Source: Paraglaciecola sp. L1A13 (lineage in GTDB: Bacteria > Pseudomonadota > Gammaproteobacteria > Enterobacterales > Alteromonadaceae). Taken from it: a stretch of 64,000 bases of DNA. A program made the translations under genes and the position numbers. The stretch lies in NCBI RefSeq assembly GCF_009796745.1, contig NZ_CP047024.1:3782001-3846000 (forward strand). Reading direction: 5' to 3'. Under the pieces are notes generated by a model. That model was not told the origin of the DNA. It ran no database searches and saw nothing but the letters and a program-made list of their open reading frames with translations. Below, piece after piece: positions 45,659 through 54,689 of the stretch (the first letter of the stretch is position 1; the number at the start of each line of letters is the position of its first letter).

Positions 45659-45748
45659 GGAGCTTCTCCTGCACTTGTGCGGTGCATGTTTTGTTAAGTG
45701 ACGCCCTAGTCACGAATATGTAACAAGGCGTGTTGCTAATTCCATTTC

Positions 45749-45776
45749 AGTATAGAACGTCCCGACCAACTGACAA
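45749..45776 (-). promoter_or_regulatory. Candidate sigma-70 promoter of pilA
   Basis: Minus strand: TTGTCA (45776-45771) and TATACT (45754-45749) are separated by 16 bases, with a predicted leader of about 80 bases before pilA. I saw no GG-N10-GC sigma-54 site, although many pilA genes use one, so this is a reasonable but unproven alternative. Confidence 0.45.
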
Positions 45777-45867
45777 GTATGTGGGCCTATACCTAGGTGT
45801 ATGGAATTACCAACTTAACACTTTAATGCAGAAGAACGCCTCAAGATAAAGACTGGGAGAACAATAA

Positions 45868-46710
45868 TCAGCCAATGACTCTCAACGATAAATCAATGGC
45901 TTGCACATGTTTGGTGAGAGCTCCACTGGAGATATAATCAACCCCGACTTGAGCCAACTCGGCGATACGTTCTTTGGTGATATTGCCTGACACTTCTAAT
46001 TTGCTGGCGCCGTTTGTTAACGCTACGGCCTTGCGGGTATCTTCTAATGAGAAGTTATCCAACATAACAATATCTGCCTTCGCGTCTAAAGCTTGCTGAA
46101 GCTCATCAAGGTTTTCCACTTCCACTTCAACAGGAATATCAGGATGCATCTCCCGTGCTTTACCTATGGCATTAGCGATAGAGCCACACGCTAAGATATG
46201 ATTTTCTTTAATAAGATAGGCATCAAACAGACCGATACGATGATTTTTACCACCACCACAAGCCACTGCATACTTTTGCGCTAGTCGTAACCCAGGTAAA
46301 GTTTTGCGCGTATCTAGCAACTTAGTTTTGCTGGCGCCTAAAGCTTGCACATAATCAGCCACGACGGTGGCAGTGCCCGATAGCGTTTGCAAAAAGTTTA
46401 ACGCGGTTCGTTCAGCGGTTAAAATCACTCGAGCGTTACCAGAGATCTGGCATAAAACGGTATCCGCTTTAACGTGCTGAGCATCTTCGACATACCACTT
46501 AATATCGGTCGTTTCATCAAGATACAAAAAGGTTGCATTCACCCATTCTTTACCAGCAACAACACAATTTTCACGGGTGATTATATTCACAGTTATATGT
46601 TGAGGTTCAGGAATAAGATTGGCCGTAATATCACCCACCGTGCAGTCAGGGCCGCCTAAATCTTCCAGTAATGCTGTTTTAACCGCGTCTTGAATTGCTT
46701 GTTGTAACAT
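45868..46710 (-). CDS. nadC: Nicotinate-nucleotide pyrophosphorylase (carboxylating), quinolinate phosphoribosyltransferase
   Basis: I use the ATG at 46710 (an upstream GTG at 46716 is possible), giving 280 residues. Motifs match NadC: LEDLGGPDCTVGDITANLIP, ERTALNFLQTLSGTATVVADYV, TRKTLPGLRLAQKYAVACGG, NHRIGLFDAYLIKENH, VEVENLDELQQALDA and MLDNFSLEDTRKAV, then GVDYISSGALTKH. It converts quinolinate and PRPP to nicotinate mononucleotide in de novo NAD synthesis. It lies upstream of pilA on the same strand, a neighbourhood shared with other gammaproteobacteria. Confidence 0.97.
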   Translation of the reverse strand: MLQQAIQDAVKTALLEDLGGPDCTVGDITANLIPEPQHITVNIITRENCVVAGKEWVNATFLYLDETTDIKWYVEDAQHVKADTVLCQISGNARVILTAERTALNFLQTLSGTATVVADYVQALGASKTKLLDTRKTLPGLRLAQKYAVACGGGKNHRIGLFDAYLIKENHILACGSIANAIGKAREMHPDIPVEVEVENLDELQQALDAKADIVMLDNFSLEDTRKAVALTNGASKLEVSGNITKERIAELAQVGVDYISSGALTKHVQAIDLSLRVIG

Positions 46711-46758
46711 ATTCACTCTTTATCTTTGTAAATTAAATTCTAGGAAATTAGGAAATAT

Positions 46759-47295
46759 TTATTCACTACGTAGGATCAACATATCCCCTCGTTGGGCGAA
46801 TTCTACTTGTTTCAATGCGCTCATCCCAAGCAATATCTCATTGCCCATCATGCCCGGGTTTAAGTGAGCGGTAACATTTCGCAATACGATGCCGCCAATT
46901 TGCAGTTCAGCGATAACAGTACGGGCAACTTGCAACCGACCATTGGCCGTTTGTACCCAGGCCCTCATTCCAGGTTTTAACCCTAGACTGGGCCCTAACT
47001 CACTGGGAATAGACACGTCAGTTGCGCCAGTATCAAGCATAAAAACCACAGGCTGAGCATTAATTAAGCCGCTGGTTACGTAATGCCCATAGCGATTTTG
47101 TTGTAACTGTACCTCGATCCGGTCGCCGGTTGCTTGACTGTGGGGCGCTGTATTAGGGTTAAGTTGCTCGGCTAACTGCTTGTGAAATAACAAGGTTAGC
47201 AGACCTAAACCCGCGCCCCAAGCAAGTATCAACATCCACTTCCCCATAGCACTTTGATTCGGTTCAGTTGCCTCTGGTGTTCCATCTTTTGACAT
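46759..47295 (-). CDS. Retropepsin-like aspartic protease with membrane anchor
   Basis: The 178-residue protein has one N-terminal transmembrane helix (about residues 18-38) and a single-domain aspartic protease fold with the catalytic motif VVFMLDTGATDVSIP and a hydrophobic-Gly segment GNEILLGMSAL near the C-terminus. It matches the clan AA/TIGR02281 proteins of gammaproteobacteria, which carry a single Asp-Thr-Gly per chain and so must dimerise like retroviral proteases. Periplasmic orientation is likely. Substrates are unknown. It is divergent from ampD and lies upstream of nadC. Confidence 0.85.
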   Translation of the reverse strand: MSKDGTPEATEPNQSAMGKWMLILAWGAGLGLLTLLFHKQLAEQLNPNTAPHSQATGDRIEVQLQQNRYGHYVTSGLINAQPVVFMLDTGATDVSIPSELGPSLGLKPGMRAWVQTANGRLQVARTVIAELQIGGIVLRNVTAHLNPGMMGNEILLGMSALKQVEFAQRGDMLILRSE

Positions 47296-47389
47296 ATTCG
47301 ATTCGACTTTTACTATGTGACGTTAAATAATACCAACCTCACTGAGATTTAACAGGGTTGCTGTGTTGTCTTCATTATTACCTAACGAT

Positions 47390-47959
47390 ATGACCGTTGA
47401 TTCGCTAATTAATCAGCATATAATTAACGGTGCTCGTCAAATATTCACTACCCATAAGGATGAGCGTCCCGACCCCACTGATATTTCATTGTTGGTTATA
47501 CACAATATTTCTTTACCTCCGAATCAATTTGATAACTGTTATATAGAAGATTTTTTTGTCGGCAAACTAAACGCTGATGCACACCCTTACTTTAGGGAAA
47601 TACATAAAATACGCGTATCGGCACATTGCGTTATCAAACGTGATGGAGAAATAGTTCAATTTGTTCCCTTCAACCAACGCGCTTGGCATGCTGGGAAATC
47701 TTGTTTTCAAGGCCGATCTATCTGCAATAATTACTCTATTGGCATTGAGTTAGAAGGGGCAGACTATATTCCTTACACATCGGCTCAGTACCGCGTGCTA
47801 ACCGAGCTAAGTAATGCCATTATGTATGCCTATCCTAAGATTAGTCTTGGCAGGGTCGTAGGGCATAATGACATTGCTCCAGGCCGTAAAACCGATCCAG
47901 GTCTTGCTTTTGATTGGCCGCGCCTTAGACAAGGCATACAGCCGAAGAAAAACCTATAA
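47390..47959 (+). CDS. ampD: AmpD, 1,6-anhydro-N-acetylmuramyl-L-alanine amidase
   Basis: The ATG at 47390 gives 189 residues with MTVDSLINQHIINGARQIF, aligning with E. coli AmpD from its start; a TTG nine codons upstream is less likely. Conserved features: LLVIHNISLPPNQF (zinc His38), RVSAHCVIKRDGEIVQFVP, RAWHAGKS, NNYSIGIELEGAD, and VGHNDIAPGRKTDPG with the second zinc His and Asp. It cleaves the stem peptide from anhydro-muropeptides during cytoplasmic cell-wall recycling. ampE follows 28 bases later. Confidence 0.95.
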   Translation: MTVDSLINQHIINGARQIFTTHKDERPDPTDISLLVIHNISLPPNQFDNCYIEDFFVGKLNADAHPYFREIHKIRVSAHCVIKRDGEIVQFVPFNQRAWHAGKSCFQGRSICNNYSIGIELEGADYIPYTSAQYRVLTELSNAIMYAYPKISLGRVVGHNDIAPGRKTDPGLAFDWPRLRQGIQPKKNL

Positions 47960-47987
47960 TAATAACGATAACAATGAGGAATAAAGC

Positions 47988-48800
47988 ATGACATTAATCA
48001 GTTTATTGCTGGTGCTGTTTGTGGAGCGTGTAACAACTAAGTCGCGTTACTGGCAAGCGGACTTTTACAGCACCAAATACCTAGACAGATGGCAGAACCG
48101 CGATTGGTTGTCAGGTGAATCGTCGTTCCTGTTGTTAACCATGATTATCGCGTTGCCTTCTTTACTTATCTTTTGCGTACTCACATTTGCCGTCGGACAA
48201 ATTATCGCTTTTATTATCAGTACCGCAATACTGATGGTCTGTGTTGGTTGCCCCAGCGTTCGGGCCACCTATAAATGTTATTTACAAGCAGCGAACCGTG
48301 GTGACATGGAAGCCTGCAATCTCTACGCCGACCAAATAATTGAGAATAATCAAAGCTCTACTACGTTTGGACAAAACCTAGTCTGGCAGAACTATCGTCA
48401 TTATGCTGCCGTGGCACTATTTTTTGTAATTTTGGGTGCCCCAGGGGCGGTTCTATACGTTTTAGCGCGAGCCACCCAATCACGTATAGGTCATGAAAAT
48501 AATACAGCTAACAAGATTATGTACTTTTTAGATTGGCTACCTGTACGGATAACAGCATTAGGCTTCTTGTTGGTCGGGCATTTTTCACATGCACTGCCTG
48601 TTTGGCTAGGCCACTTCTTGACGCCCAATATTTCGGCGAAAAAACTACTCACAGATGTATCCAGAGCTGCTGAGGATGTTGAGCCCGATGAACTCAATTG
48701 TACCGAAGAACCATGCACATTGGTTCGCTTAGCTAAGCGCAACATGCTCTTTTTAATGGCCGTTATTTCAGGATTAACCTTAGTGGGTTGGCTTAACTAA
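47988..48800 (+). CDS. ampE: AmpE, membrane protein of the ampDE operon
   Basis: The 270-residue protein starts after GAGGAATAAAGC. It has four to five transmembrane helices (for example residues 44-66, 66-88, 144-166 and 250-267) and the family motif MTLISLLLVLFVERVTTK and AANRGDMEACNLYADQ. It is related to CobD/CbiB-type membrane proteins. AmpE is an inner-membrane protein linked to beta-lactamase induction in enterobacteria; its biochemical activity is not known. The ampD-ampE-pdhR order is the same as in E. coli, except that aroP is absent here. Confidence 0.9.
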   Translation: MTLISLLLVLFVERVTTKSRYWQADFYSTKYLDRWQNRDWLSGESSFLLLTMIIALPSLLIFCVLTFAVGQIIAFIISTAILMVCVGCPSVRATYKCYLQAANRGDMEACNLYADQIIENNQSSTTFGQNLVWQNYRHYAAVALFFVILGAPGAVLYVLARATQSRIGHENNTANKIMYFLDWLPVRITALGFLLVGHFSHALPVWLGHFLTPNISAKKLLTDVSRAAEDVEPDELNCTEEPCTLVRLAKRNMLFLMAVISGLTLVGWLN

Positions 48801-48937
48801 CACCTCAGACCAGTCACCCCGAATCCGCTAAGTCTCCCGCGATTTGGGTTGTCCATTCGCTTTTTATTACTATATTTAACACGCTTTATACAAATAGACA
48901 TTTACCCAATTGCAATACTGCTCTAAGCTATTGGGCT

Positions 48938-48954
48938 AATTGGTCTTACCAATT
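48938..48954 (+). promoter_or_regulatory. PdhR operator
   Basis: AATTGGTCTTACCAATT is a perfect match to the PdhR consensus AATTGGTnnnACCAATT. It lies 62 bases before the chosen pdhR start, where it would block the promoter of the pdhR-aceEF genes until pyruvate is bound by PdhR. Confidence 0.88.
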
Positions 48955-49016
48955 GGCCAATTCGTATGTTTTGCTTTCGAACATACGGTTTTAGAAGACA
49001 GGAGTGGTTACACGAC

Positions 49017-49772
49017 ATGCAGCATGTTCGTACAAAAAAATTGTCCGATGAAATAATGGAGCGTATTGAATCCATGTTGATAGACGGCACTTTTCTTTCT
49101 GGACAAAAAATGCCGTCAGAGCGTGAATTAGCGCTCAAATTTGCCGTGTCTCGCCCTTCCGTCAGAGAAGCCATTCAAAAACTGGAAGCCAAAGGATTAG
49201 TTGAGCGCAAGCAAGGCGGCGGAACGTTTGTAAAACGCCGGATGAATACCTTGGTCACTGACCCGTTGATGGCCTTATTAACCACTCGGCCTGAAACCCA
49301 ATTTGATTTACTGGAATTTCGTCACGCACTCGAGGGAATGGCAGCTTATTACGCTGCGCTAAGAGGACAGCAGAGTGATTACGACGCCCTGCAAGATGCA
49401 CTGTCAAATTTACCCAGTGCTACGCAGAAAATTGATCACAATCGAGAAGCTGAAGCTCTGGTTGAATTTTATCTAACAATGGCTGTTGCAGCCCATAATG
49501 TGGTTTTATTGCATGTTATGCGCAGCTTTCAAGCGCTACTGAAAGATAACATTCACCGAAACTTAGTTTTTTTAGCTGCTCACCCAGATGCACAGCATAT
49601 GATTAATTCGCAGCGTAAAAATATTGTACAAGCAATTATCAAACGCGATCCTAAATTGGCTCGTGATGCGAGTAACGAACACCTTGCATACATAGAGAAG
49701 ACTTTATTAGACATAAATCGTCAAGACATGCGTATGCAAAGAGCGTTACGCAGAATAGAAGTAAAAGAGTAA
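49017..49772 (+). CDS. pdhR: PdhR, pyruvate-sensing GntR-family repressor
   Basis: I chose the ATG at 49017, giving 251 residues (E. coli PdhR 254), although the ribosome-binding site is distant; an ATG at 48966 would begin 11 bases after the operator. The GntR winged helix reads LSDEIMERIESMLIDGTF then MPSERELALKFAVSRPSVREAI and LEAKGLVERKQGGGTFV. A FadR-type helical effector domain begins at LLEFRHALEGMAAYYAALRG. It represses the pyruvate dehydrogenase genes and is relieved by pyruvate. aceE starts 107 bases downstream. Confidence 0.93.
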   Translation: MQHVRTKKLSDEIMERIESMLIDGTFLSGQKMPSERELALKFAVSRPSVREAIQKLEAKGLVERKQGGGTFVKRRMNTLVTDPLMALLTTRPETQFDLLEFRHALEGMAAYYAALRGQQSDYDALQDALSNLPSATQKIDHNREAEALVEFYLTMAVAAHNVVLLHVMRSFQALLKDNIHRNLVFLAAHPDAQHMINSQRKNIVQAIIKRDPKLARDASNEHLAYIEKTLLDINRQDMRMQRALRRIEVKE

Positions 49773-49879
49773 TAGTTTTAAGTAAACAATGAATCGCTTT
49801 TGATTTCAGTTCACCTAATGTTTGTACTACTGAAGTGAAGAGTAAATTTAATAAACAACTTTAAATATAGGAGAGCACC

Positions 49880-52552
49880 ATGGCTGATATGATGCATCCG
49901 GATGTGGATCCACAAGAAACGCAAGAATGGTTAGATGCCCTTGACGCAGTACTAGAAGAGGAAGGCATTGACCGTGCGCACTATTTGCTAGAAAGCTTAA
50001 TAGATAAAGCCCGTCGCAATGGTGCCTACCTGCCCTATGATGCGACCACAGCATATATCAATACGATCCCAGCTGGCCAAGAGCCAACTATGCCTGGTGA
50101 TCAAACCCTCGAAGCAAATATCCGCAGAGCCATCCGCTGGAACGCGATGATGATGGTGCTTCGTGGCTCTAAGAAAGATTTAGAGCTAGGTGGCCATATT
50201 TCAAGTTTTGCCTCATCAGCCATGCTTTACGATGTAGGCTTTAACCACTTTTTCCGTGCACCCAATGATAAAGACGGCGGCGACTTTTTGTTCGTTCAAG
50301 GCCATGTATCACCGGGTATTTACTCTCGCGCCTTCATTGAAGGTCGTTTGAGCGAAGATCAGCTTGATGGTTTCCGTCAAGAAGTGGATGGCAAAGGTAT
50401 TTCGTCTTACCCGCACCCTAAACTTATGCCTGATTTTTGGCAGTTCCCTACGGTATCAATGGGTCTTGGTCCGATGCAGGCTATTTACCTTGCCCGATTC
50501 CTTAAGTATCTCACAAGCCGTGGTTTGAAAGACTGTTCAGATCAGCGCGTGTGGTGCTTTATGGGTGATGGTGAAGTAGATGAGCCAGAAAGCTTAGGTG
50601 CTATTGGCCTTGCTTCACGTGAAGGACTCGATAACCTAACGTTTGTTATTAACTGTAACCTGCAACGTTTAGACGGACCGGTACGTGGTAACGGCAAAAT
50701 TATTCAAGAGCTTGAAGGCACGTTCCGCGGCGCTGGTTGGGAAGTATTGAAGGTTATTTGGGGTCGCTATTGGGATCCATTATTGGCCCGCGATTCATCA
50801 GGTAAGTTACTTGATGTTATGAACGAAACCGTTGATGGCGAGTACCAGAATTACAAAGCTAAAGGTGGCGCTTACACCCGTGAGAACTTCTTTGGTAAGT
50901 ACCCTGAACTAAAAGAAATGGTGTCGAATATGTCTGACGATGATATTTGGCGCTTGAACCGTGGCGGACATGATCCCGTTAAAGTTTATGCTGCGTATAA
51001 ACGCGCAACTGAAACGAAAGGTCGTCCTCAGGTTATCCTAGCTAAAACCGTAAAAGGTTACGGTATGGGTGCTGCAGGCGAAGGTAAAAACATCGCGCAC
51101 AACGTTAAGAAAATGGATATCGAATCAGTGCGTCACTATCGCGACCGTTTCAATATCCCTGTTGCTGACGAAGATATCGCTAGCCTGCCTTACTTCAAGT
51201 TCGCTGAAGACAGCGATGAAATGAAATACTTACGCTCTCGTCGTGAATCATTACATGGTTATATGCCTGTTCGTTTAGCGAAAAGCACAGAAGATTTACC
51301 GGCACCGCCGCTTAAAGCTTTTGAGGCGATTACAAAAGGATCTGGTGATCGTGAAATATCGACCACTATGGCATTTGTGCGCGTATTAACCGTAATGTTA
51401 AAGGACAAGAAAGTTGGCTCACGCGTAGTGCCAATCATTCCTGATGAAGCACGTACGTTCGGTATGGAAGGTTTGTTCCGTCAAGTAGGTATTTACTCTA
51501 ATGGCGGTCAAAAGTACGTTCCACAAGATAAAGACCAAGTGGCTTACTATCGTGAAGATGAAAAAGGCCAAGTACTGCAAGAAGGTATCAACGAGTTAGG
51601 TGCAATGGCATCTTTTGTTGCTGCTGGTACGTCTTATTCAACGAACGATTTACCGATGATCCCGGTTTACATTTACTACTCAATGTTTGGTTTCCAACGC
51701 GTTGGCGACATGGCTTGGGCTGCAGGCGATAGCCAAACACGCGGATTCTTAGTAGGCGGCACCGCCGGTCGAACAACGCTTAATGGCGAGGGTTTGCAAC
51801 ATCAAGATGGACACAGCCACATTCAAGCGGCTTTAATCCCAAACTGTGTTTCTTACGACCCTACATATGGGTATGAAATTGCAGTTATCGTACAAGACGG
51901 CATGCGTCGTATGTTCGAAGAGCAAGAAAATGTGTTCTATTACCTGACGGTTATGAACGAAAACTACGTTCAACCAGCCATGCCGGAGAACGTTACTGAA
52001 GGTATCGTGAAAGGTATTTACAAGCTTGAACATCAAGGTAATGCAAACAACAAGAAGAAAGTTAAGCTTCTTGGTTCTGGCACCATACTTGAACAAGTGC
52101 GTAAAGCAGCGAAAATTTTGCATGATAAATATTCTGTCGCTTCAGAAGTATATAGCGTCACTTCGTTTAATGAACTGGCCCGTGACGGTGTTGATTGTGA
52201 GCATTTTAACTTACTCAACCCTGAAAAAGACCAACGCGTTCCTTACATCACAACCGTATTGAATGATGGCTTTGACGGCCCAACAATTGCCGCTACGGAC
52301 TACATCAAGAGCTATGTAGATCAAGTTCGTGCTTTTGTTCCTGGTCAATATAAAGTGTTAGGCACTGACGGTTTTGGCCGCTCTGATAGCCGCGATAATT
52401 TACGTCATCATTTCGAAGTAGATGCGAAATTTGTCGTTATTGCAGCGCTTCGTGAGTTGGTGACCGCTGGCGATATTGACAAAAAAGTGTTGCTAGACGC
52501 CATCGCAGAGTTTGGCATTGACCAAAACAAAATTAACCCGCTTTACGCGTAA
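49880..52552 (+). CDS. aceE: Pyruvate dehydrogenase E1 component (homodimeric)
   Basis: The 890-residue ThDP enzyme (E. coli 887) starts after GGAGAGCACC. It contains HISSFASSAMLYDVGFNHFF, the ThDP motif FMGDGEVDEPESLGAIGLA and VINCNLQRLDGPVRGNGKI, RRESLHGYMPVR, and PDEARTFGMEGLFRQ. It decarboxylates pyruvate and acetylates the lipoyl groups of E2. The homodimeric type is normal for gammaproteobacteria. aceF begins 21 bases downstream. Confidence 0.98.
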   Translation: MADMMHPDVDPQETQEWLDALDAVLEEEGIDRAHYLLESLIDKARRNGAYLPYDATTAYINTIPAGQEPTMPGDQTLEANIRRAIRWNAMMMVLRGSKKDLELGGHISSFASSAMLYDVGFNHFFRAPNDKDGGDFLFVQGHVSPGIYSRAFIEGRLSEDQLDGFRQEVDGKGISSYPHPKLMPDFWQFPTVSMGLGPMQAIYLARFLKYLTSRGLKDCSDQRVWCFMGDGEVDEPESLGAIGLASREGLDNLTFVINCNLQRLDGPVRGNGKIIQELEGTFRGAGWEVLKVIWGRYWDPLLARDSSGKLLDVMNETVDGEYQNYKAKGGAYTRENFFGKYPELKEMVSNMSDDDIWRLNRGGHDPVKVYAAYKRATETKGRPQVILAKTVKGYGMGAAGEGKNIAHNVKKMDIESVRHYRDRFNIPVADEDIASLPYFKFAEDSDEMKYLRSRRESLHGYMPVRLAKSTEDLPAPPLKAFEAITKGSGDREISTTMAFVRVLTVMLKDKKVGSRVVPIIPDEARTFGMEGLFRQVGIYSNGGQKYVPQDKDQVAYYREDEKGQVLQEGINELGAMASFVAAGTSYSTNDLPMIPVYIYYSMFGFQRVGDMAWAAGDSQTRGFLVGGTAGRTTLNGEGLQHQDGHSHIQAALIPNCVSYDPTYGYEIAVIVQDGMRRMFEEQENVFYYLTVMNENYVQPAMPENVTEGIVKGIYKLEHQGNANNKKKVKLLGSGTILEQVRKAAKILHDKYSVASEVYSVTSFNELARDGVDCEHFNLLNPEKDQRVPYITTVLNDGFDGPTIAATDYIKSYVDQVRAFVPGQYKVLGTDGFGRSDSRDNLRHHFEVDAKFVVIAALRELVTAGDIDKKVLLDAIAEFGIDQNKINPLYA

Positions 52553-52573
52553 CCATTAGAGGATTTAATCAAA

Positions 52574-54577
52574 ATGTCAGATATAAAAGATGTATTGGTA
52601 CCCGATGTTGGTGGCGATGAAGTAGAAGTCATTGAAGTACTTGTCGCCGTTGGCGACGACGTAGAGGCTGAAACATCACTTATTACAGTAGAAAGCGACA
52701 AAGCGAGCATGGATATCCCTGCTCCTTTCGCTGGAAAAATCAGTGAAATTTCAGTCAACGTAGGCGATAAAATCAGCCAAGACCAGCTCATTATGAAGTT
52801 GTCTAGTGGTGCCAGTGCGCCGCAAGAAGACAAAACACCAGCACCTGCGCCAGCTCAGGAAGAGCAAGCACCCGCGGCACCAAAGGCTGAGCAAGAAGCG
52901 CCTCAAGGGGCAGCGGAGGCTCAAGTCATTGAGGTAAAGGTTCCTGATATTGGTGGAGACACTGATGTTGAGATCATTGAAATACTGGTTGCCGTAGGTG
53001 ACAGCATTGATGAAGAAACTGGCTTAATTACCTTGGAAACTGATAAAGCGACCATGGACGTGCCCGCTCCTAAAGCGGGTATCGTTAAAGAAATTAAAGT
53101 CAAAACAGGGGATAAAGTATCTGAAGGCTCTTTGGTATTGTTGTTAGAAGTAGCAGGAAGTGCCCCGGCGAAAGCTGACGCTGCACCTCAAGCGCAATCG
53201 GCTCCAGCTCAACAACAAAGTCAGCCTGAAAGTGCTCCTGCTGTGGAAGAAGAGCAAGCCTCTAGTGAGCCTGAAATTATTGAAGTAAAGGTTCCTGATA
53301 TTGGTGGAGATACTGATGTTGACGTCATCGAGGTATTGGTTGCAGTTGGCGATAAAATCGACGAAGAAACTGGTTTAATTACCCTAGAAACTGATAAAGC
53401 GACCATGGACGTTCCTGCTCCTAAAGCGGGTGTGGTAAAAGAGCTGAAAATCAATGTCGGTGACAAGGTATCGGAAGGTTCAGTTGTATTATTGTTGGAA
53501 GTAGCAGGTAGTGCACCAAAGGCAGCCCCTAAAGCAGCACCAAAGGCTCCTGAACCCCAAGCAGCTCAAACTGCTGCTCCGGCAAAAAACACACCTAGAT
53601 CTGCTCCCGTACCCCACCATCCTTCGGCTGGTGAGCGCACTAAAGCAGGTAAAGTACATGCATCACCTTCAGTGCGCCGTGTGGCGCGGGAATTTGGCGT
53701 AGACTTATCTCAGGTTAAGGGGACAGGTCCAAAGAATCGCGTATTGAAAGAAGATATACAATCATACGTTAAGTACGAATTGTCTCGTCCTAAAATGACC
53801 GCAGGCTCATCTGTCAGTAGTGGCGGTGGTGGCTTACAAGTACTTGCGCCACCTAAAGTTGATTTCAGTAAATTCGGCGAAATAGAAGAAATTCCATTAA
53901 CCCGTATCCAGAAAATTTCTGGTCCAAACTTGCATCGTAACTGGGTAACTATCCCACACGTTACTCAGTTTGAAGAAGCTGATATCACAGATTTAGAAGC
54001 CTTCCGTAAGCAACAAAATGTTGTCGCTGAAAAGAAAAAGCTTGGCTTTAAAATAACACCGTTGGTGTTTATGATGAAAGCCGTTGCCGATGCGCTGCGA
54101 GCTTACCCTGTATTTAATTCTTCATTATCTGCCTCTGGCGAAAGTTTGATCCAGAAGAAGTATTTCCACGTGGGTATTGCTGTTGAAACGCCAAATGGTC
54201 TTGTAGTTCCGGTAGTGCGTGATGTCGATAAAAAGGGCATATACGACTTATCGAAAGAGTTAATGGAAATAAGTATCAAAGCCCGAGACGGCAAACTTAA
54301 ATCCACTGACATGCAAGGCAGCTGTTTCACTATATCTAGCTTAGGCGGAATTGGTGGAACTGCGTTTACACCTATTGTAAATGCTCCGGATGTCGCCATA
54401 TTAGGTGTATCTAAGAGTGAAATGAAGCCGAAATGGAACGGTAAAGACTTTGAACCAAGGCTAATGTTGCCTTTATCGCTGTCTTACGATCACCGAGTCA
54501 TTGATGGTGCAGTTGCCGCACGCTTTGCTGTGCACTTGAGTAAAGTCTTGGGTGATTTACGCGAAATGTTACTGTAA
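52574..54577 (+). CDS. aceF: Pyruvate dehydrogenase E2, dihydrolipoamide acetyltransferase with three lipoyl domains
   Basis: The 667-residue protein has three N-terminal lipoyl domains, with lipoyl lysines in [13 protein letters not shown] (Lys43), [15 protein letters not shown] (second) and an identical [15 protein letters not shown] (third). Ala/Pro/Gln-rich flexible linkers separate them. The peripheral-subunit-binding domain is [20 protein letters not shown], and the catalytic domain ends in [17 protein letters not shown] (His and Asp of the acetyltransferase site). It forms the complex core and passes acetyl groups to CoA. E. coli E2 also has three lipoyl domains (630 residues); the linkers are a little longer here. 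Confidence 0.97.
   Translation: MSDIKDVLVPDVGGDEVEVIEVLVAVGDDVEAETSLITVESDKASMDIPAPFAGKISEISVNVGDKISQDQLIMKLSSGASAPQEDKTPAPAPAQEEQAPAAPKAEQEAPQGAAEAQVIEVKVPDIGGDTDVEIIEILVAVGDSIDEETGLITLETDKATMDVPAPKAGIVKEIKVKTGDKVSEGSLVLLLEVAGSAPAKADAAPQAQSAPAQQQSQPESAPAVEEEQASSEPEIIEVKVPDIGGDTDVDVIEVLVAVGDKIDEETGLITLETDKATMDVPAPKAGVVKELKINVGDKVSEGSVVLLLEVAGSAPKAAPKAAPKAPEPQAAQTAAPAKNTPRSAPVPHHPSAGERTKAGKVHASPSVRRVAREFGVDLSQVKGTGPKNRVLKEDIQSYVKYELSRPKMTAGSSVSSGGGGLQVLAPPKVDFSKFGEIEEIPLTRIQKISGPNLHRNWVTIPHVTQFEEADITDLEAFRKQQNVVAEKKKLGFKITPLVFMMKAVADALRAYPVFNSSLSASGESLIQKKYFHVGIAVETPNGLVVPVVRDVDKKGIYDLSKELMEISIKARDGKLKSTDMQGSCFTISSLGGIGGTAFTPIVNAPDVAILGVSKSEMKPKWNGKDFEPRLMLPLSLSYDHRVIDGAVAARFAVHLSKVLGDLREMLL
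52928..53516 (+). repeat. Direct repeat inside aceF (second and third lipoyl domains)
   Basis: The coding segments 52928-53165 and 53279-53516 are colinear at an offset of 351 bases and are highly similar at the DNA level, including long identical stretches around the lipoyl-lysine codons and the GGTTCCTGATATTGGTGGAG start. The first lipoyl domain is much more diverged. This suggests recent duplication or gene conversion between domains two and three. Confidence 0.75.
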
Positions 54578-54587
54578 CGAATAGCGA

Positions 54588-54618
54588 GGCGATAATGTGC
54601 AAAAAGTTATCGCCTTTT
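54588..54618 (+). terminator. Internal terminator between aceF and lpdA
   Basis: GGCGATAA and TTATCGCC pair around an 11-base loop and are followed by TTTTCTTT, 10 bases after the aceF stop. It would reduce read-through into lpdA, which also serves other dehydrogenase complexes and probably has a promoter of its own. Confidence 0.7.
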
Positions 54619-54689
54619 CTTTGCTAACCAGTCATCGGCTAGGTAGAATTTCGCCGAGTCTGGAAGAAAATCAATAGATTGAGGTCAAA

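Noticed and set aside
53221..53466. Minus-strand frame opposite the third lipoyl domain of aceF
   Set aside because: Similar Ser/Thr-rich frames occur opposite each lipoyl domain because of the repeated codons; they have no ribosome-binding site.
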